DNA from: Paracoccaceae bacterium
GTDB taxonomy: Bacteria; Pseudomonadota; Alphaproteobacteria; Rhodobacterales; Rhodobacteraceae
Assembly: GCA_024304855.1 (NCBI GenBank)
Contig: JAMWZG010000007.1
Coordinates: 1 to 43,331 of the forward strand
Direction of reading: 5' to 3'
DNA length: 43,331 nt
This document shows positions 1 through 7,799 of the stretch, piece after piece. A program made the position numbers and the translations under genes. Position 1 is the stretch's first letter, and the number at the start of each line of letters is the position of its first letter. The notes under the pieces are model-generated. The model saw only the letters and a list, made by a program, of their open reading frames with translations, made no database searches and had not been told where the DNA came from.

Positions 1-11
1 ATAAGAGACAG
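1..11. other. Residual Nextera/Tn5 mosaic-end adapter at contig edge
   Basis: The first 11 bases, ATAAGAGACAG, equal the last 11 bases of the 19-bp Tn5 mosaic end used in tagmentation libraries. Read on the minus strand they follow dnaG codons for Tyr-Tyr-Tyr and give Leu-Ser-Leu where DnaG proteins have the zinc-ribbon Cys-Phe-Gly-Cys. The dnaG reading therefore breaks exactly where the adapter begins. I conclude that these bases are a sequencing artefact and that base 12 is the first genomic base. Confidence 0.88.
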
Positions 12-200
12 ATAGTAATAGCCTTTGCGGTCATCCACATGGAAAGACGCGCTTTTTTCCTGATGGAAGGGGCAAGGCGCCCACATGTCGCCCTTGCCCT
101 GATTGGATTTGCGCATGTCCCACATGACCTTGCGCCCGACAACCTGAGACAGGCTGACGCGGGTGCGCAATTCGTCAAGGAAACCGGGTGGCAGACTCAT
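12..200 (-). CDS. dnaG: DNA primase DnaG, N-terminal fragment
   Basis: DnaG synthesises RNA primers at the replication fork. Only the first 63 codons are present, from ATG at 200 running leftward into the contig edge. The translation begins MSLPPGFLDELRTR and contains CPFHQEKSASFHV, the first half of the CHC2-type zinc ribbon (Cys43 and His46 here) that binds template DNA; the second Cys pair would lie just beyond the edge. A full alphaproteobacterial DnaG has roughly 600-650 residues. No strong ribosome binding site precedes the ATG, but the N-terminal sequence matches the family start well. Confidence 0.93.
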
Positions 201-294
201 GGCACTGACTATAGGCGCTGGTCCCCGGCTTTGCCATGGCCGGTCACGCGATCATCTGTGGAAAACCCGCCCTGCGCCGGATCAGACTGTCAGG

Positions 295-630
295 TCAGGG
301 CTTGTAGCCCAGGCACTGTGTCTCGAAGGCGGTGGCGACCTCGGCGGTCATCTGCTCGGGCGGCAGGGTATAGATCCAGCCCACCAGAACCGAGACGGAG
401 GGCGCGTATTTCGGGTCGATCCCGCTGTCGCTTGCCTCAAGCTGCGAGGTGGTTCCCGCAGCGTCGCTGCCGCCCGCCCGCAGATCCACGGCGCGCGCCA
501 CGATCTGCGCCTGTCCCGCGCAACGGGCAGCGCGTTCGGCATCGGTTTCGGCAATCGCGCTGGTCCCGGCCAAGGCCATCAGGCCAGCGGCGACAAGGGA
601 CAGGGGACGCATCAGGGCGGGGCGCATCAT
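295..630 (-). CDS. Small exported protein of unknown function
   Basis: This encodes a protein of 111 residues with a Sec signal peptide: a basic start, a hydrophobic stretch (LSLVAAGLMALAGTSAIA) and a likely cut after AIA. The mature part is about 85 residues, has two cysteines (in RCAG and in QCLGY near the end) that could form a disulfide, and ends in GYKP. A GAAGG nine bases before ATG 630 favours this start over the upstream GTG at 651. I recognise no domain. It stands alone between dnaG and soxG and is probably periplasmic. Confidence 0.65.
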   Translation of the reverse strand: MMRPALMRPLSLVAAGLMALAGTSAIAETDAERAARCAGQAQIVARAVDLRAGGSDAAGTTSQLEASDSGIDPKYAPSVSVLVGWIYTLPPEQMTAEVATAFETQCLGYKP

Positions 631-671
631 GGGTGACAACCTTCGGATCACAATTGGCTGCTCTTAAAATG

Positions 672-1241
672 TCAGTCCCCGGCGCGGGCTGCAACCCCTT
701 CCATCGCTGTCCTGAGGTCATGCACAAGCGTCTGTGACATGGACCGGAACACCATGATCAGAAATGCATCATCCGCCAGCCGCGTGATCGCGGCCTGCAT
801 GTGAAACACCTCGGTCCGCGCGGTCTGGCCGGGCGGGAACACGGTGGGGCGCAGGTCGATCGGGGTCAGACGGGCCAGCACGGCAGCAGCCCCCGCGCCC
901 TCCAGCCGGACCACGGCCCAGCCATCGCTGATGTCGGTCAGCGCCGCCTGAGCGGCCAGCGACGGATCGGGCGCGGGCCCCATCAGCAGGACATGGGCGC
1001 GGCCGAACCAGATCGCGCGGGCGGCATCGGTGCCAGTGGCCCGCCCCGGTCCGGGCAGGTCCAGCCCATGCGCCGCGCTGAGTGCCGCGCCCAGCGCCCC
1101 GCCCTGTCGCGGGGCCATGGCGGTCAGGTGGCCGGGGTCAACCTCGGACAGGGTCAGGGTTCCGATCCGCAGCGGCAGCATCGCGCCGCAGGGGGTGGTC
1201 GGCGTCAGGGTCAACGCGGGTGTCTTGGCAGGTTCAGCCAC
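672..1241 (-). CDS. soxG: Sarcosine oxidase gamma subunit
   Basis: This is the gamma subunit of the heterotetrameric (alpha-beta-gamma-delta) sarcosine oxidase, which demethylates sarcosine to glycine and passes the methyl group to tetrahydrofolate. About 189 residues, normal for SoxG; the C-terminal half (RLTPIDLRPTVFPPGQTARTEVFHM) is typical of the family. The reading frame is open further upstream, but a GGAGG eight bases before GTG 1241 marks that codon as the likely start, giving an 8-bp overlap with the end of soxA and so translational coupling. It is the last gene of soxBDAG. Confidence 0.9.
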   Translation of the reverse strand: MAEPAKTPALTLTPTTPCGAMLPLRIGTLTLSEVDPGHLTAMAPRQGGALGAALSAAHGLDLPGPGRATGTDAARAIWFGRAHVLLMGPAPDPSLAAQAALTDISDGWAVVRLEGAGAAAVLARLTPIDLRPTVFPPGQTARTEVFHMQAAITRLADDAFLIMVFRSMSQTLVHDLRTAMEGVAARAGD

Positions 1242-4164
1242 GGGCGCGCCCTCCATCCTTGTCGAAGAAAACCGGATCGCAGACTTCGCACAGCGCCTCG
1301 ATCCCGCGCAGGTGATCGACCATGCGGACAACCTCGCCATGCCTTGCGCGGCCCTGCTTGAGGAAGGCCAGACCAAGGAAGGTGTCAAGCGTCGGCGAGA
1401 AGCCGACCGAGGTGACATAACCCTGATCATTCTCGCGCGTCGCCTCGGCGGCGCGGTCGAACAGATGCGCACCAGCGGTCAGTTGTTTCACGGCCCCCAC
1501 GGGTTTCAACCCCACCAGTTGTTCGCGGTCGGGATCGACCAGACCGGGACGGGCGGCGGCGGCCTTGCCGATGAAATCCTTTTTCGCGGACATCATCCGC
1601 TCCATCCCGATGTCGAAAGCGGTGGTGCGGCCATGAATCTCGGCATGGGTGATGAAACCCTTCTCGATCCTGAGCACATTCAGCGCCTCAAGCCCGTAAG
1701 CGCCGCCCCCCATGGTTTCCGCCAGACCCACCAGCAGTTTGAACAGGCTTTCGCCATAGCGCGCAGGCACGGCGATTTCATAGGCCTGCTCGCCCGAGAA
1801 GGAGATGCGGAACAACCGCCCCGCGACCCCCTGCACCATGACCGGACCACAGGCCATGAAGGGGAATGTCGCATCGTCGATGGGCGCATCAAGAATGGCA
1901 TTGAGCAGATCGCGCGACTTTGGCCCCGCCACGGCGCATTGCGCCCAGTGTTCGGTGACGGAGCAGATGCTGACATCCAGATCGGGGCGCAATCCTTGAT
2001 GCACGAAATCCAGATGGCGCATCACCTGCCCTGCGGCGGCGGTGGTGGTGGTCATCAGGAAATGATCCGGCCCCAGCCGTGCGGTGGTGCCGTCATCCAT
2101 GACATGCCCATCCTCGCGCAGCATCAGACCATAGCGCACACGGCCGACAGGAAGGGTCGAGAAGGTATTGGTATAGACGAAGTCGAGCAGTTGCGCCGCC
2201 CCCGGCCCCTTGATGTCGATCTTGCCAAGGGTCGAGACATCGCAGATGCCCACCGCATTGCGCACCATCATCACCTCGCGGTCGCAGGATTGGCGCCATG
2301 TCGTCTCGCCGGGTTTCGGGAAATAGCTGGGGCGATACCACAGCCCCGCCTCGATCATCGGGGCACCTGCGGCGATGCTGGCGCGGTGCGAGGTAGTGAA
2401 GCGTTGCGGCGCAAAGCCCGCGCCCTGCCCGCCTGCGCCCATGGCCGCGATGGTCACGGGGGCATAGGGCGGGCGAAAGGTCGTCGTGCCCGTCTCGGGG
2501 ATACCGCGCCCGGTGGCATCGGCCAGAACGGCCAGGGCGGCGACGTTGGAATTCTTGCCCTGATCCGTCGCCATGCCTTGCGTGGTATAGCGTTTCATGT
2601 GCTCGACCGAGCGGAAGTTTTCCTGTGCCGCCTGCTTGATATCCTTGACCGTCACATCATTCTGGAAATCCAGCCAGGCCCGCCCCTTGCCCGGCACCGT
2701 CCAGAGGGGCGTGATGCGATAGGGCGCATCCTCGGCCTGCGGGATGGTGGTGTCGGCGGGTTTGAATCCCAGATCGACAAGCACCTCGGCGGCGACGCGC
2801 GCCCCCTCGGTCAGGCAGCCATGGGTGGACATGGTGCCATTGCAGGCCCCCGCAGCGGTCAGGCCCGGAATGGCGCCGGGGGTGGGGGTGAAACTGGCCA
2901 ACGCCGGGTTCCACATGGGCCGCCCGTTCATATGGCAGGTCAGATGCACGGTCGGGTTCCAGCCGCCGGACATGGCCAGACAATCGGTCCGCAGCTTGTC
3001 GATTCCGGAGGTGGTGGCGATGCTCACCGCCTCAAGCCGTTTGCGGCCATGCGCAGCGCAGACCTGCGCGCCCTTGTAGAAGGGGACATCAAGGGCCGTC
3101 GTGGCATCGGGGCGGCTGTCGATCAGGGCGGTGACATGCACCCCAGCCGCCAGCAGATCGGCTGCGGTGCGATGCGCGTCGTCATTGTTGCCAAAGACGG
3201 TGACTGCCTGACCCGGTGTCACCGCCCAGCGGTTCACATAGGCGCGCACGGCCCCCGCCATCATCACGCCGGGACGGTCATTGTCGCGAAAGGCGACGGG
3301 GCGTTCCAGCGCGCCTGCGGCCAGGATGGCGCGGCGGGCGACGATGTTCCAGAAGGTTTCCTGTGCAGCACCGGGTCGCGCGGCCTCGGCCGGGCTGGCA
3401 CGCTCCAGCGCGCCGTAGGTGCCTTGGTCATAGGCTCCGGTGACGGTGGTGCGTGTCATGACCCGCACATTCGGCATCGCGGCAAGGTCTTTGGTCACGC
3501 CAGCCGCCCAGTCCGCGCCGGGCTGTCCATCCAGCTCAAGCGCTTCCGCATTCAGGCGGCCCCCGGTGCGCAGATCCTCGTCGCACAGGATCACATCGGC
3601 CCCGGCGCGGGCGGCGGTCAAGGCGGCCATCAGACCCGCAGGCCCCGCCCCGATCACCAGCACGTCGCAATGGGCAAAGGCGCGGGCGTAACGGTCGGCA
3701 TTGGCCCGGCCCGAGAGGGCGCCAAGCCCCGCCGCGCGCCGGATCAGCGGCTCGTAGAGCTTCTCCCACAGGGCGCGCGGCCACATGAAGGTCTTGTAAT
3801 AGAACCCCGCCGACAGGAACGGTGCGGCCAGATCATTGATCGCCAGCAGGTCCAGACCCAGCGAAGGCCAGGCATTCTGGCTGCGCGCCGCAAGCCCCTC
3901 GGCCAGTTCAAGGGTCGTGGCGCGCAGGTTCGGCTCTTGCGCGGCCCCCTGCCCCAGCGTGACCAGCGCGTTCGGCTCTTCCGACCCGGCGGTCAGGATG
4001 CCGCGCGGGCGGTGATATTTGAAGGACCGCCCGACAAGGCGAATGTCATTGGCCAAAAGCGCCGAGGCCAGCGTATCCCCCGCAAACCCCTCGTAACGAT
4101 GCCCGTCAAAGCGGAAAGCGATCCGCTGCCCCCGGTCGATCTGCCCGCCGCGCGCCAGCCTCAT
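1234..4164 (-). CDS. soxA: Sarcosine oxidase alpha subunit
   Basis: The protein has 976 residues, as expected for SoxA. Domain order is an N-terminal ferredoxin-fold domain without cluster cysteines (about 1-95), a Rossmann dinucleotide-binding domain (VLVIGAGPAGLMAAL near residue 170) within an NAD/FAD oxidoreductase region to about 480, and a C-terminal GcvT/aminomethyltransferase-like tetrahydrofolate domain (about 590-970). It channels the methyl group of sarcosine to 5,10-methylene-tetrahydrofolate in the cytoplasm. The ATG at 4164 overlaps the soxD stop as ATGA, so the two are translationally coupled; the end overlaps soxG. Confidence 0.96.
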   Translation of the reverse strand: MRLARGGQIDRGQRIAFRFDGHRYEGFAGDTLASALLANDIRLVGRSFKYHRPRGILTAGSEEPNALVTLGQGAAQEPNLRATTLELAEGLAARSQNAWPSLGLDLLAINDLAAPFLSAGFYYKTFMWPRALWEKLYEPLIRRAAGLGALSGRANADRYARAFAHCDVLVIGAGPAGLMAALTAARAGADVILCDEDLRTGGRLNAEALELDGQPGADWAAGVTKDLAAMPNVRVMTRTTVTGAYDQGTYGALERASPAEAARPGAAQETFWNIVARRAILAAGALERPVAFRDNDRPGVMMAGAVRAYVNRWAVTPGQAVTVFGNNDDAHRTAADLLAAGVHVTALIDSRPDATTALDVPFYKGAQVCAAHGRKRLEAVSIATTSGIDKLRTDCLAMSGGWNPTVHLTCHMNGRPMWNPALASFTPTPGAIPGLTAAGACNGTMSTHGCLTEGARVAAEVLVDLGFKPADTTIPQAEDAPYRITPLWTVPGKGRAWLDFQNDVTVKDIKQAAQENFRSVEHMKRYTTQGMATDQGKNSNVAALAVLADATGRGIPETGTTTFRPPYAPVTIAAMGAGGQGAGFAPQRFTTSHRASIAAGAPMIEAGLWYRPSYFPKPGETTWRQSCDREVMMVRNAVGICDVSTLGKIDIKGPGAAQLLDFVYTNTFSTLPVGRVRYGLMLREDGHVMDDGTTARLGPDHFLMTTTTAAAGQVMRHLDFVHQGLRPDLDVSICSVTEHWAQCAVAGPKSRDLLNAILDAPIDDATFPFMACGPVMVQGVAGRLFRISFSGEQAYEIAVPARYGESLFKLLVGLAETMGGGAYGLEALNVLRIEKGFITHAEIHGRTTAFDIGMERMMSAKKDFIGKAAAARPGLVDPDREQLVGLKPVGAVKQLTAGAHLFDRAAEATRENDQGYVTSVGFSPTLDTFLGLAFLKQGRARHGEVVRMVDHLRGIEALCEVCDPVFFDKDGGRARG

Positions 4165-4433
4165 GCGGCACCCCTGGCCGCGTCCGAGGCCAGCACCGCG
4201 CCCAGCACCTCATGCGTGACGGTGTTGCGGGTGACGACCAGCCAGGCGCCGCAGCCCATCTCGTGATACCACAGGTCGCGCGTCACCCCGGCGGGATTGT
4301 CGCGCAGATGCAGATAGGCGTCCCAGTCCTCGGGCGTGTCATCGGGGTCAGGGCGGCGCAGGGCCACGGCATCGCCCTGATAATAGAATTCGCGCCGGTC
4401 CCTTTCGCCGCAGATCGGGCAGGTGATCCTCAT
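4161..4433 (-). CDS. soxD: Sarcosine oxidase delta subunit
   Basis: A protein of 90 residues, the usual size of SoxD. The start MRITCPICGERD and the later WYHEMGCGAWL supply the Cys-x-x-Cys, His and Cys ligands of the structural zinc known in this subunit. It lies 55 bases downstream of soxB and overlaps soxA by four bases, within the soxB-D-A-G order that is standard for this enzyme. Its role is structural in the tetramer. Confidence 0.94.
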   Translation of the reverse strand: MRITCPICGERDRREFYYQGDAVALRRPDPDDTPEDWDAYLHLRDNPAGVTRDLWYHEMGCGAWLVVTRNTVTHEVLGAVLASDAARGAA

Positions 4434-4488
4434 GTCGTCATCCGTTCTTGCCGGGCGTGGCCCCGGTCCTTGCTGTTGCGGCGCGGGA

Positions 4489-5742
4489 TCAGTGCAGGTT
4501 GTGCTGCGATCCCGTGCCTTCCTCGTCCATCAGCCCGCGCCCGGTGCGGAAACGGTCCAGCCGGAACCGGGCGGCGGGGGCGTGATGGGTATCCGTGGCC
4601 ATCAGATGCGCGAAAGAGAAGCCCGAACCCGGCACCGCCTTGAACCCGCCATAGCACCAGCCGCAATTGAGATAGAGCCCGTCAATCGGCGTCTTGTCGA
4701 TGATCGGGCTGCCATCAGGGGTCATGTCCATGATCCCCCCCCAGGAGCGCAGCACACGCGCCTTGCCGATCATCGGCATCAGGGTCATGCCCGCTTCCAT
4801 CACATGCTCAACCATCGGCAGATTACCCCGGCTGGCATAGGAGGCGTAGAAATCCAGATCACCGCCGAAGACCAGCCCGCCCTTGTCGGACTGGCTGATA
4901 TAGAAATGGCCCATGCCGAAGCTGATGACATGGTCGATCACGGGCTTCAGCCCTTCGGTCACGAAGGCTTGCAGGACATGGCTCTCGATCGGCAGGCGCA
5001 TCCCCGCCATGGCGGCCACCTGACCCGAGCGGCCAGCGACGACAATCCCCACCTTTGTCGCGCGGATTGCGCCCCGCGTGGTCTGCACGCCCTTGACCGC
5101 GCCGTTTTCGATGTCGATTCCGGTGACTTCGCAGTTCTGGATCAGATCCACGCCGCGACGATCCGCCCCGCGCGCATAGCCCCAGGCGACGGCATCATGG
5201 CGCGCGGTGCCGCCGCGCGGATGCAGCAGCCCGCCATAGATCGGAAAGCGCGTGTTGTCGAAATCGAGGTAGGGCAGCAGTTTGCGCACCCCGTCACGGT
5301 CCAGCAGCACGGCATCATCGCCCTGATTGATCATCGCATTGCCGCGCCGGGCAAAGGCGTCACGCTGGCCGTCGGAATGGAACAGGTTGATCAGCCCGCG
5401 CTGCGAATGCATCACGTTATAGTTGAGATCAGCCTCCAACCCTTCCCACAGTTTGAGGGAATGGGAGTAGAATTCGGAATTGCCGGGCAGAAAGTAATTG
5501 GCGCGCACGATGGTGGTGTTGCGCCCGATATTGCCGCTGCCGAGATAGCCCTTTTCCAGCACGGCGATATTGGTCAGCCCATGTTCGCGCGCCAGGTAAT
5601 AGGCGGTGGACAGGCCATGCCCGCCGCCGCCGATGATGATCATGTCATAGTCGGCTTTCGGCGCAGGGTCGCGCCAATGCGGCGTCCAGCCGCGATTGCC
5701 CGTCAGCCCCTCTGCCAGCACCCGAAGGCCCGAAAAGCGCAT
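4489..5742 (-). CDS. soxB: Sarcosine oxidase beta subunit
   Basis: The 417-residue protein fits SoxB. An N-terminal dinucleotide-binding motif (YDMIIIGGGGHGLSTAYYLA, about residues 32-51) marks the DAO-type FAD-binding fold; this subunit carries the non-covalent FAD and covalent FMN of the enzyme and holds the sarcosine oxidation site. The C-terminal GLYLNCGWCYGGFKAVPGSG is a family signature. It is the first gene of soxBDAG and is separated from gdhA upstream by about 200 bases that contain a long perfect inverted repeat, so it may be transcribed from its own promoter or by read-through. Confidence 0.95.
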   Translation of the reverse strand: MRFSGLRVLAEGLTGNRGWTPHWRDPAPKADYDMIIIGGGGHGLSTAYYLAREHGLTNIAVLEKGYLGSGNIGRNTTIVRANYFLPGNSEFYSHSLKLWEGLEADLNYNVMHSQRGLINLFHSDGQRDAFARRGNAMINQGDDAVLLDRDGVRKLLPYLDFDNTRFPIYGGLLHPRGGTARHDAVAWGYARGADRRGVDLIQNCEVTGIDIENGAVKGVQTTRGAIRATKVGIVVAGRSGQVAAMAGMRLPIESHVLQAFVTEGLKPVIDHVISFGMGHFYISQSDKGGLVFGGDLDFYASYASRGNLPMVEHVMEAGMTLMPMIGKARVLRSWGGIMDMTPDGSPIIDKTPIDGLYLNCGWCYGGFKAVPGSGFSFAHLMATDTHHAPAARFRLDRFRTGRGLMDEEGTGSQHNLH

Positions 5743-5872
5743 GATCCCTGTCCCCTGTCTGTCCGGTCAGTGAACCGGGTCAGGCCGGAGTTTTCAACAG
5801 CCAAAAGCAAAAGCCTTGCCCGTTTACGACAGGATGCGTCGCATCCGGCACGAATGGCGCGGGCGGCGCTTC

Positions 5873-5923
5873 TCGGCCCCTGCGGGCCTCGTCGCGGCGG
5901 CGGACGAGGCCCGCAGGGGCCGA
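5873..5923. terminator. Perfect 21-bp inverted repeat between gdhA and soxB
   Basis: Arms 5873-5893 and 5903-5923 are exact reverse complements and enclose a 9-base loop of GCG repeats. The hairpin begins 17 bases after the gdhA stop. It lacks a U-tract on either strand, so it is not a textbook intrinsic terminator; it could act as an attenuator, an mRNA 3'-end stabiliser or a factor-assisted terminator that separates gdhA from the sox operon. Confidence 0.55.
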
Positions 5924-5939
5924 GGATGGCCCTGTGCCG

Positions 5940-7370
5940 TCAGATCCCCTTGGCGCGGTAGCTGGCCGCCACCTTGCCGATGGACACGATATACGCCGCC
6001 GTGCGCAGATCCTTGACATCCTCGCGCGCGTGCCAGACCGCGCGCATCGACTGATAGGCCGTGCGCATCGTGTCATCGAGGCCTGAGCGCACCAGTTCCA
6101 GCTCGTCCGAGCCGCGCAGATATTGCTCCTTGAACCCGGGCGAAAGGGTCCAGCCCAGCCCGCGATCGGCGCTGAGCCGTTCCAGCTCATTGATCAACAT
6201 CGCGGTGCGCGCCTCCTCGGCCCGGCGCTGCATCCGGCCGAAACGGATATGGCTGAGGTTCTTGACCCATTCGAAATAGGACACCGTCACCCCGCCGGCA
6301 TTGGCATACATGTCGGGGATGATGACCACACCCTTGTCGCGCAGGATGTCGTCGGCCCCTGCGGTGATCGGACCATTCGCCGCCTCGATGATCAGTGGCG
6401 CCTTGATCCTTGCGGCATTGCCGCGATGGATCACGCCTTCCAGCGCGGCGGGGATCAGGATGTCGCACGCCTCCTCCAGCACCGTGGCGCCGTTTTCGAC
6501 GTAATCGGCGCCGGGGAACCCCTTGACGCCCTTGTGCTTGGCGATCCAGTCGCGGACCGCGTTCACATCCAGGCCACGCGCGTCCACCAGCGCGCCGTCG
6601 CGTTCGATGATGCCGATGATCTTGCACCCATCCTCGTCCCGCAGGAAGCTGGCCGCGTGATAGCCGACATTGCCCAGCCCCTGCACGATGACCCGCTTGC
6701 CGTCCAGATCCCCGGTCAGCCCGGCAATCGCCATATCCTCCGGGTGGCGGAAGAATTCGCGCAGCGCATATTGCACACCCCGGCCCGTCGCCTCGACCCG
6801 GCCGGCGATGCCGCCCGCGTTCAAGGGTTTGCCGGTCACGCAGGCGCGCGCGTTGATGTCGGTGGTGTTCATGCGCGCATATTGATCGGCGATCCAGGCC
6901 ATCTCACGCTCACCCGTGCCCATGTCGGGGGCGGGCACGTTCTGCGCGGGGTCGATCAGGTCGCGCTTGATCAGCTCATAGGCGAAGCGGCGGGTGATCA
7001 GTTCCAGCTCATGTTCGTCATAGTCGCGCGGGTCGATCCGCAAACCGCCCTTGGAGCCGCCAAAGGGCGCCTCGACCAAGGCGCATTTATAGGTCATGAG
7101 CGCGGCCAGCGCCTCAACCTCGTCCTGATTGACGCCCATGGCATAGCGGATGCCCCCCTTGACCGGCTCCATATGCTCGGAATGCACGGAGCGATACCCG
7201 GTGAAGGTGTGTATCTGACCGCGCAGACGCACGCCGAAACGCACCGTATAGGTTGAGTTACAGACGCGGATCTTTTCCTCAAGCCCCGGCGGCAGGTCCA
7301 TCAGCGCCACAGCGCGGTTGAACATCAGATCGACGCTTTCGCGGAAGCTGGTTTCCTTGGGTTCGGTCAT
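5940..7370 (-). CDS. gdhA: Glu/Leu/Phe/Val family glutamate dehydrogenase
   Basis: The 476-residue protein interconverts glutamate and 2-oxoglutarate plus ammonia. The dimerisation/catalytic domain includes KGGIRYAMGV and the PFGGSKGGL motif with the catalytic lysine region; the nucleotide-binding domain has VIVQGLGNVGYHAASF (GxGxxG). The ATG at 7370 (MTEPKETSF) is preceded by GAGAGAA and is preferred to the longer frame. Divergent from the TadG-like gene, upstream of the sox genes. Proximity to sarcosine oxidase could couple nitrogen assimilation to methylamine/betaine breakdown, but that is inference from position. Confidence 0.92.
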   Translation of the reverse strand: MTEPKETSFRESVDLMFNRAVALMDLPPGLEEKIRVCNSTYTVRFGVRLRGQIHTFTGYRSVHSEHMEPVKGGIRYAMGVNQDEVEALAALMTYKCALVEAPFGGSKGGLRIDPRDYDEHELELITRRFAYELIKRDLIDPAQNVPAPDMGTGEREMAWIADQYARMNTTDINARACVTGKPLNAGGIAGRVEATGRGVQYALREFFRHPEDMAIAGLTGDLDGKRVIVQGLGNVGYHAASFLRDEDGCKIIGIIERDGALVDARGLDVNAVRDWIAKHKGVKGFPGADYVENGATVLEEACDILIPAALEGVIHRGNAARIKAPLIIEAANGPITAGADDILRDKGVVIIPDMYANAGGVTVSYFEWVKNLSHIRFGRMQRRAEEARTAMLINELERLSADRGLGWTLSPGFKEQYLRGSDELELVRSGLDDTMRTAYQSMRAVWHAREDVKDLRTAAYIVSIGKVAASYRAKGI

Positions 7371-7639
7371 AGGCTTCTCTCCCTCTGTCCTGCGCAGCCA
7401 TGAGGCCCGCCTGCGATAACGTAACGGCCACCTCTGACCCAAGCGTTACCAGTTGCCCGGTTTTTGTGCACCTTTTTATCAATCCTGCCGTGCAGAACAG
7501 GCCAGACGCCCGCAGAGCCTTGCCGCTGCGGGACGCGGACCTGCCTGCGCGCCCGGTTTCAGGCATCCGGACATGGACAGGATAAAGCCCGATCCCCGCC
7601 ATCTTGTTTCCCGGCCCGCAACAATCATGGTTAAACTGA

Positions 7640-7683
7640 GGAATATATTCCCCAACCACCTGCAAAGGAACGCAAATTTTTGC
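7640..7683. promoter_or_regulatory. Two palindromes in the gdhA/tadG divergent region
   Basis: The 429 bases between gdhA and the TadG-like gene contain a perfect 12-bp palindrome GGAATATATTCC (7640-7651) and, 20 bases on, GCAAATTTTTGC (7672-7683, 5-bp arms). Both lie in a locally AT-rich stretch upstream of the plus-strand operon and could be operators or promoter elements. I cannot assign a regulator; the rest of the gap shows nothing else recognisable. Confidence 0.35.
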
Positions 7684-7799
7684 AGAGGGGCCAAATTTCA
7701 GCCATAGTCTTTAGGCATTCATTACCCAGAGCAGAATTTCCTGCGCCCTGTCCCCTTTTTCATCCCGGCAGGTTGATTCGAGGTCAAGTGGTTCATCAG

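Noticed and set aside
1030..4266. Plus-strand open frame of more than 1000 codons opposite soxA and soxG
   Set aside because: It is a shadow of GC-rich codon use: the minus strand encodes recognisable SoxA and SoxG with all motifs, while the plus frame has low-complexity His/Gly/Arg-rich sequence and no family.
4423..5961. Plus-strand open frame opposite soxB
   Set aside because: Antisense to a clear SoxB; no domain or ribosome binding site.
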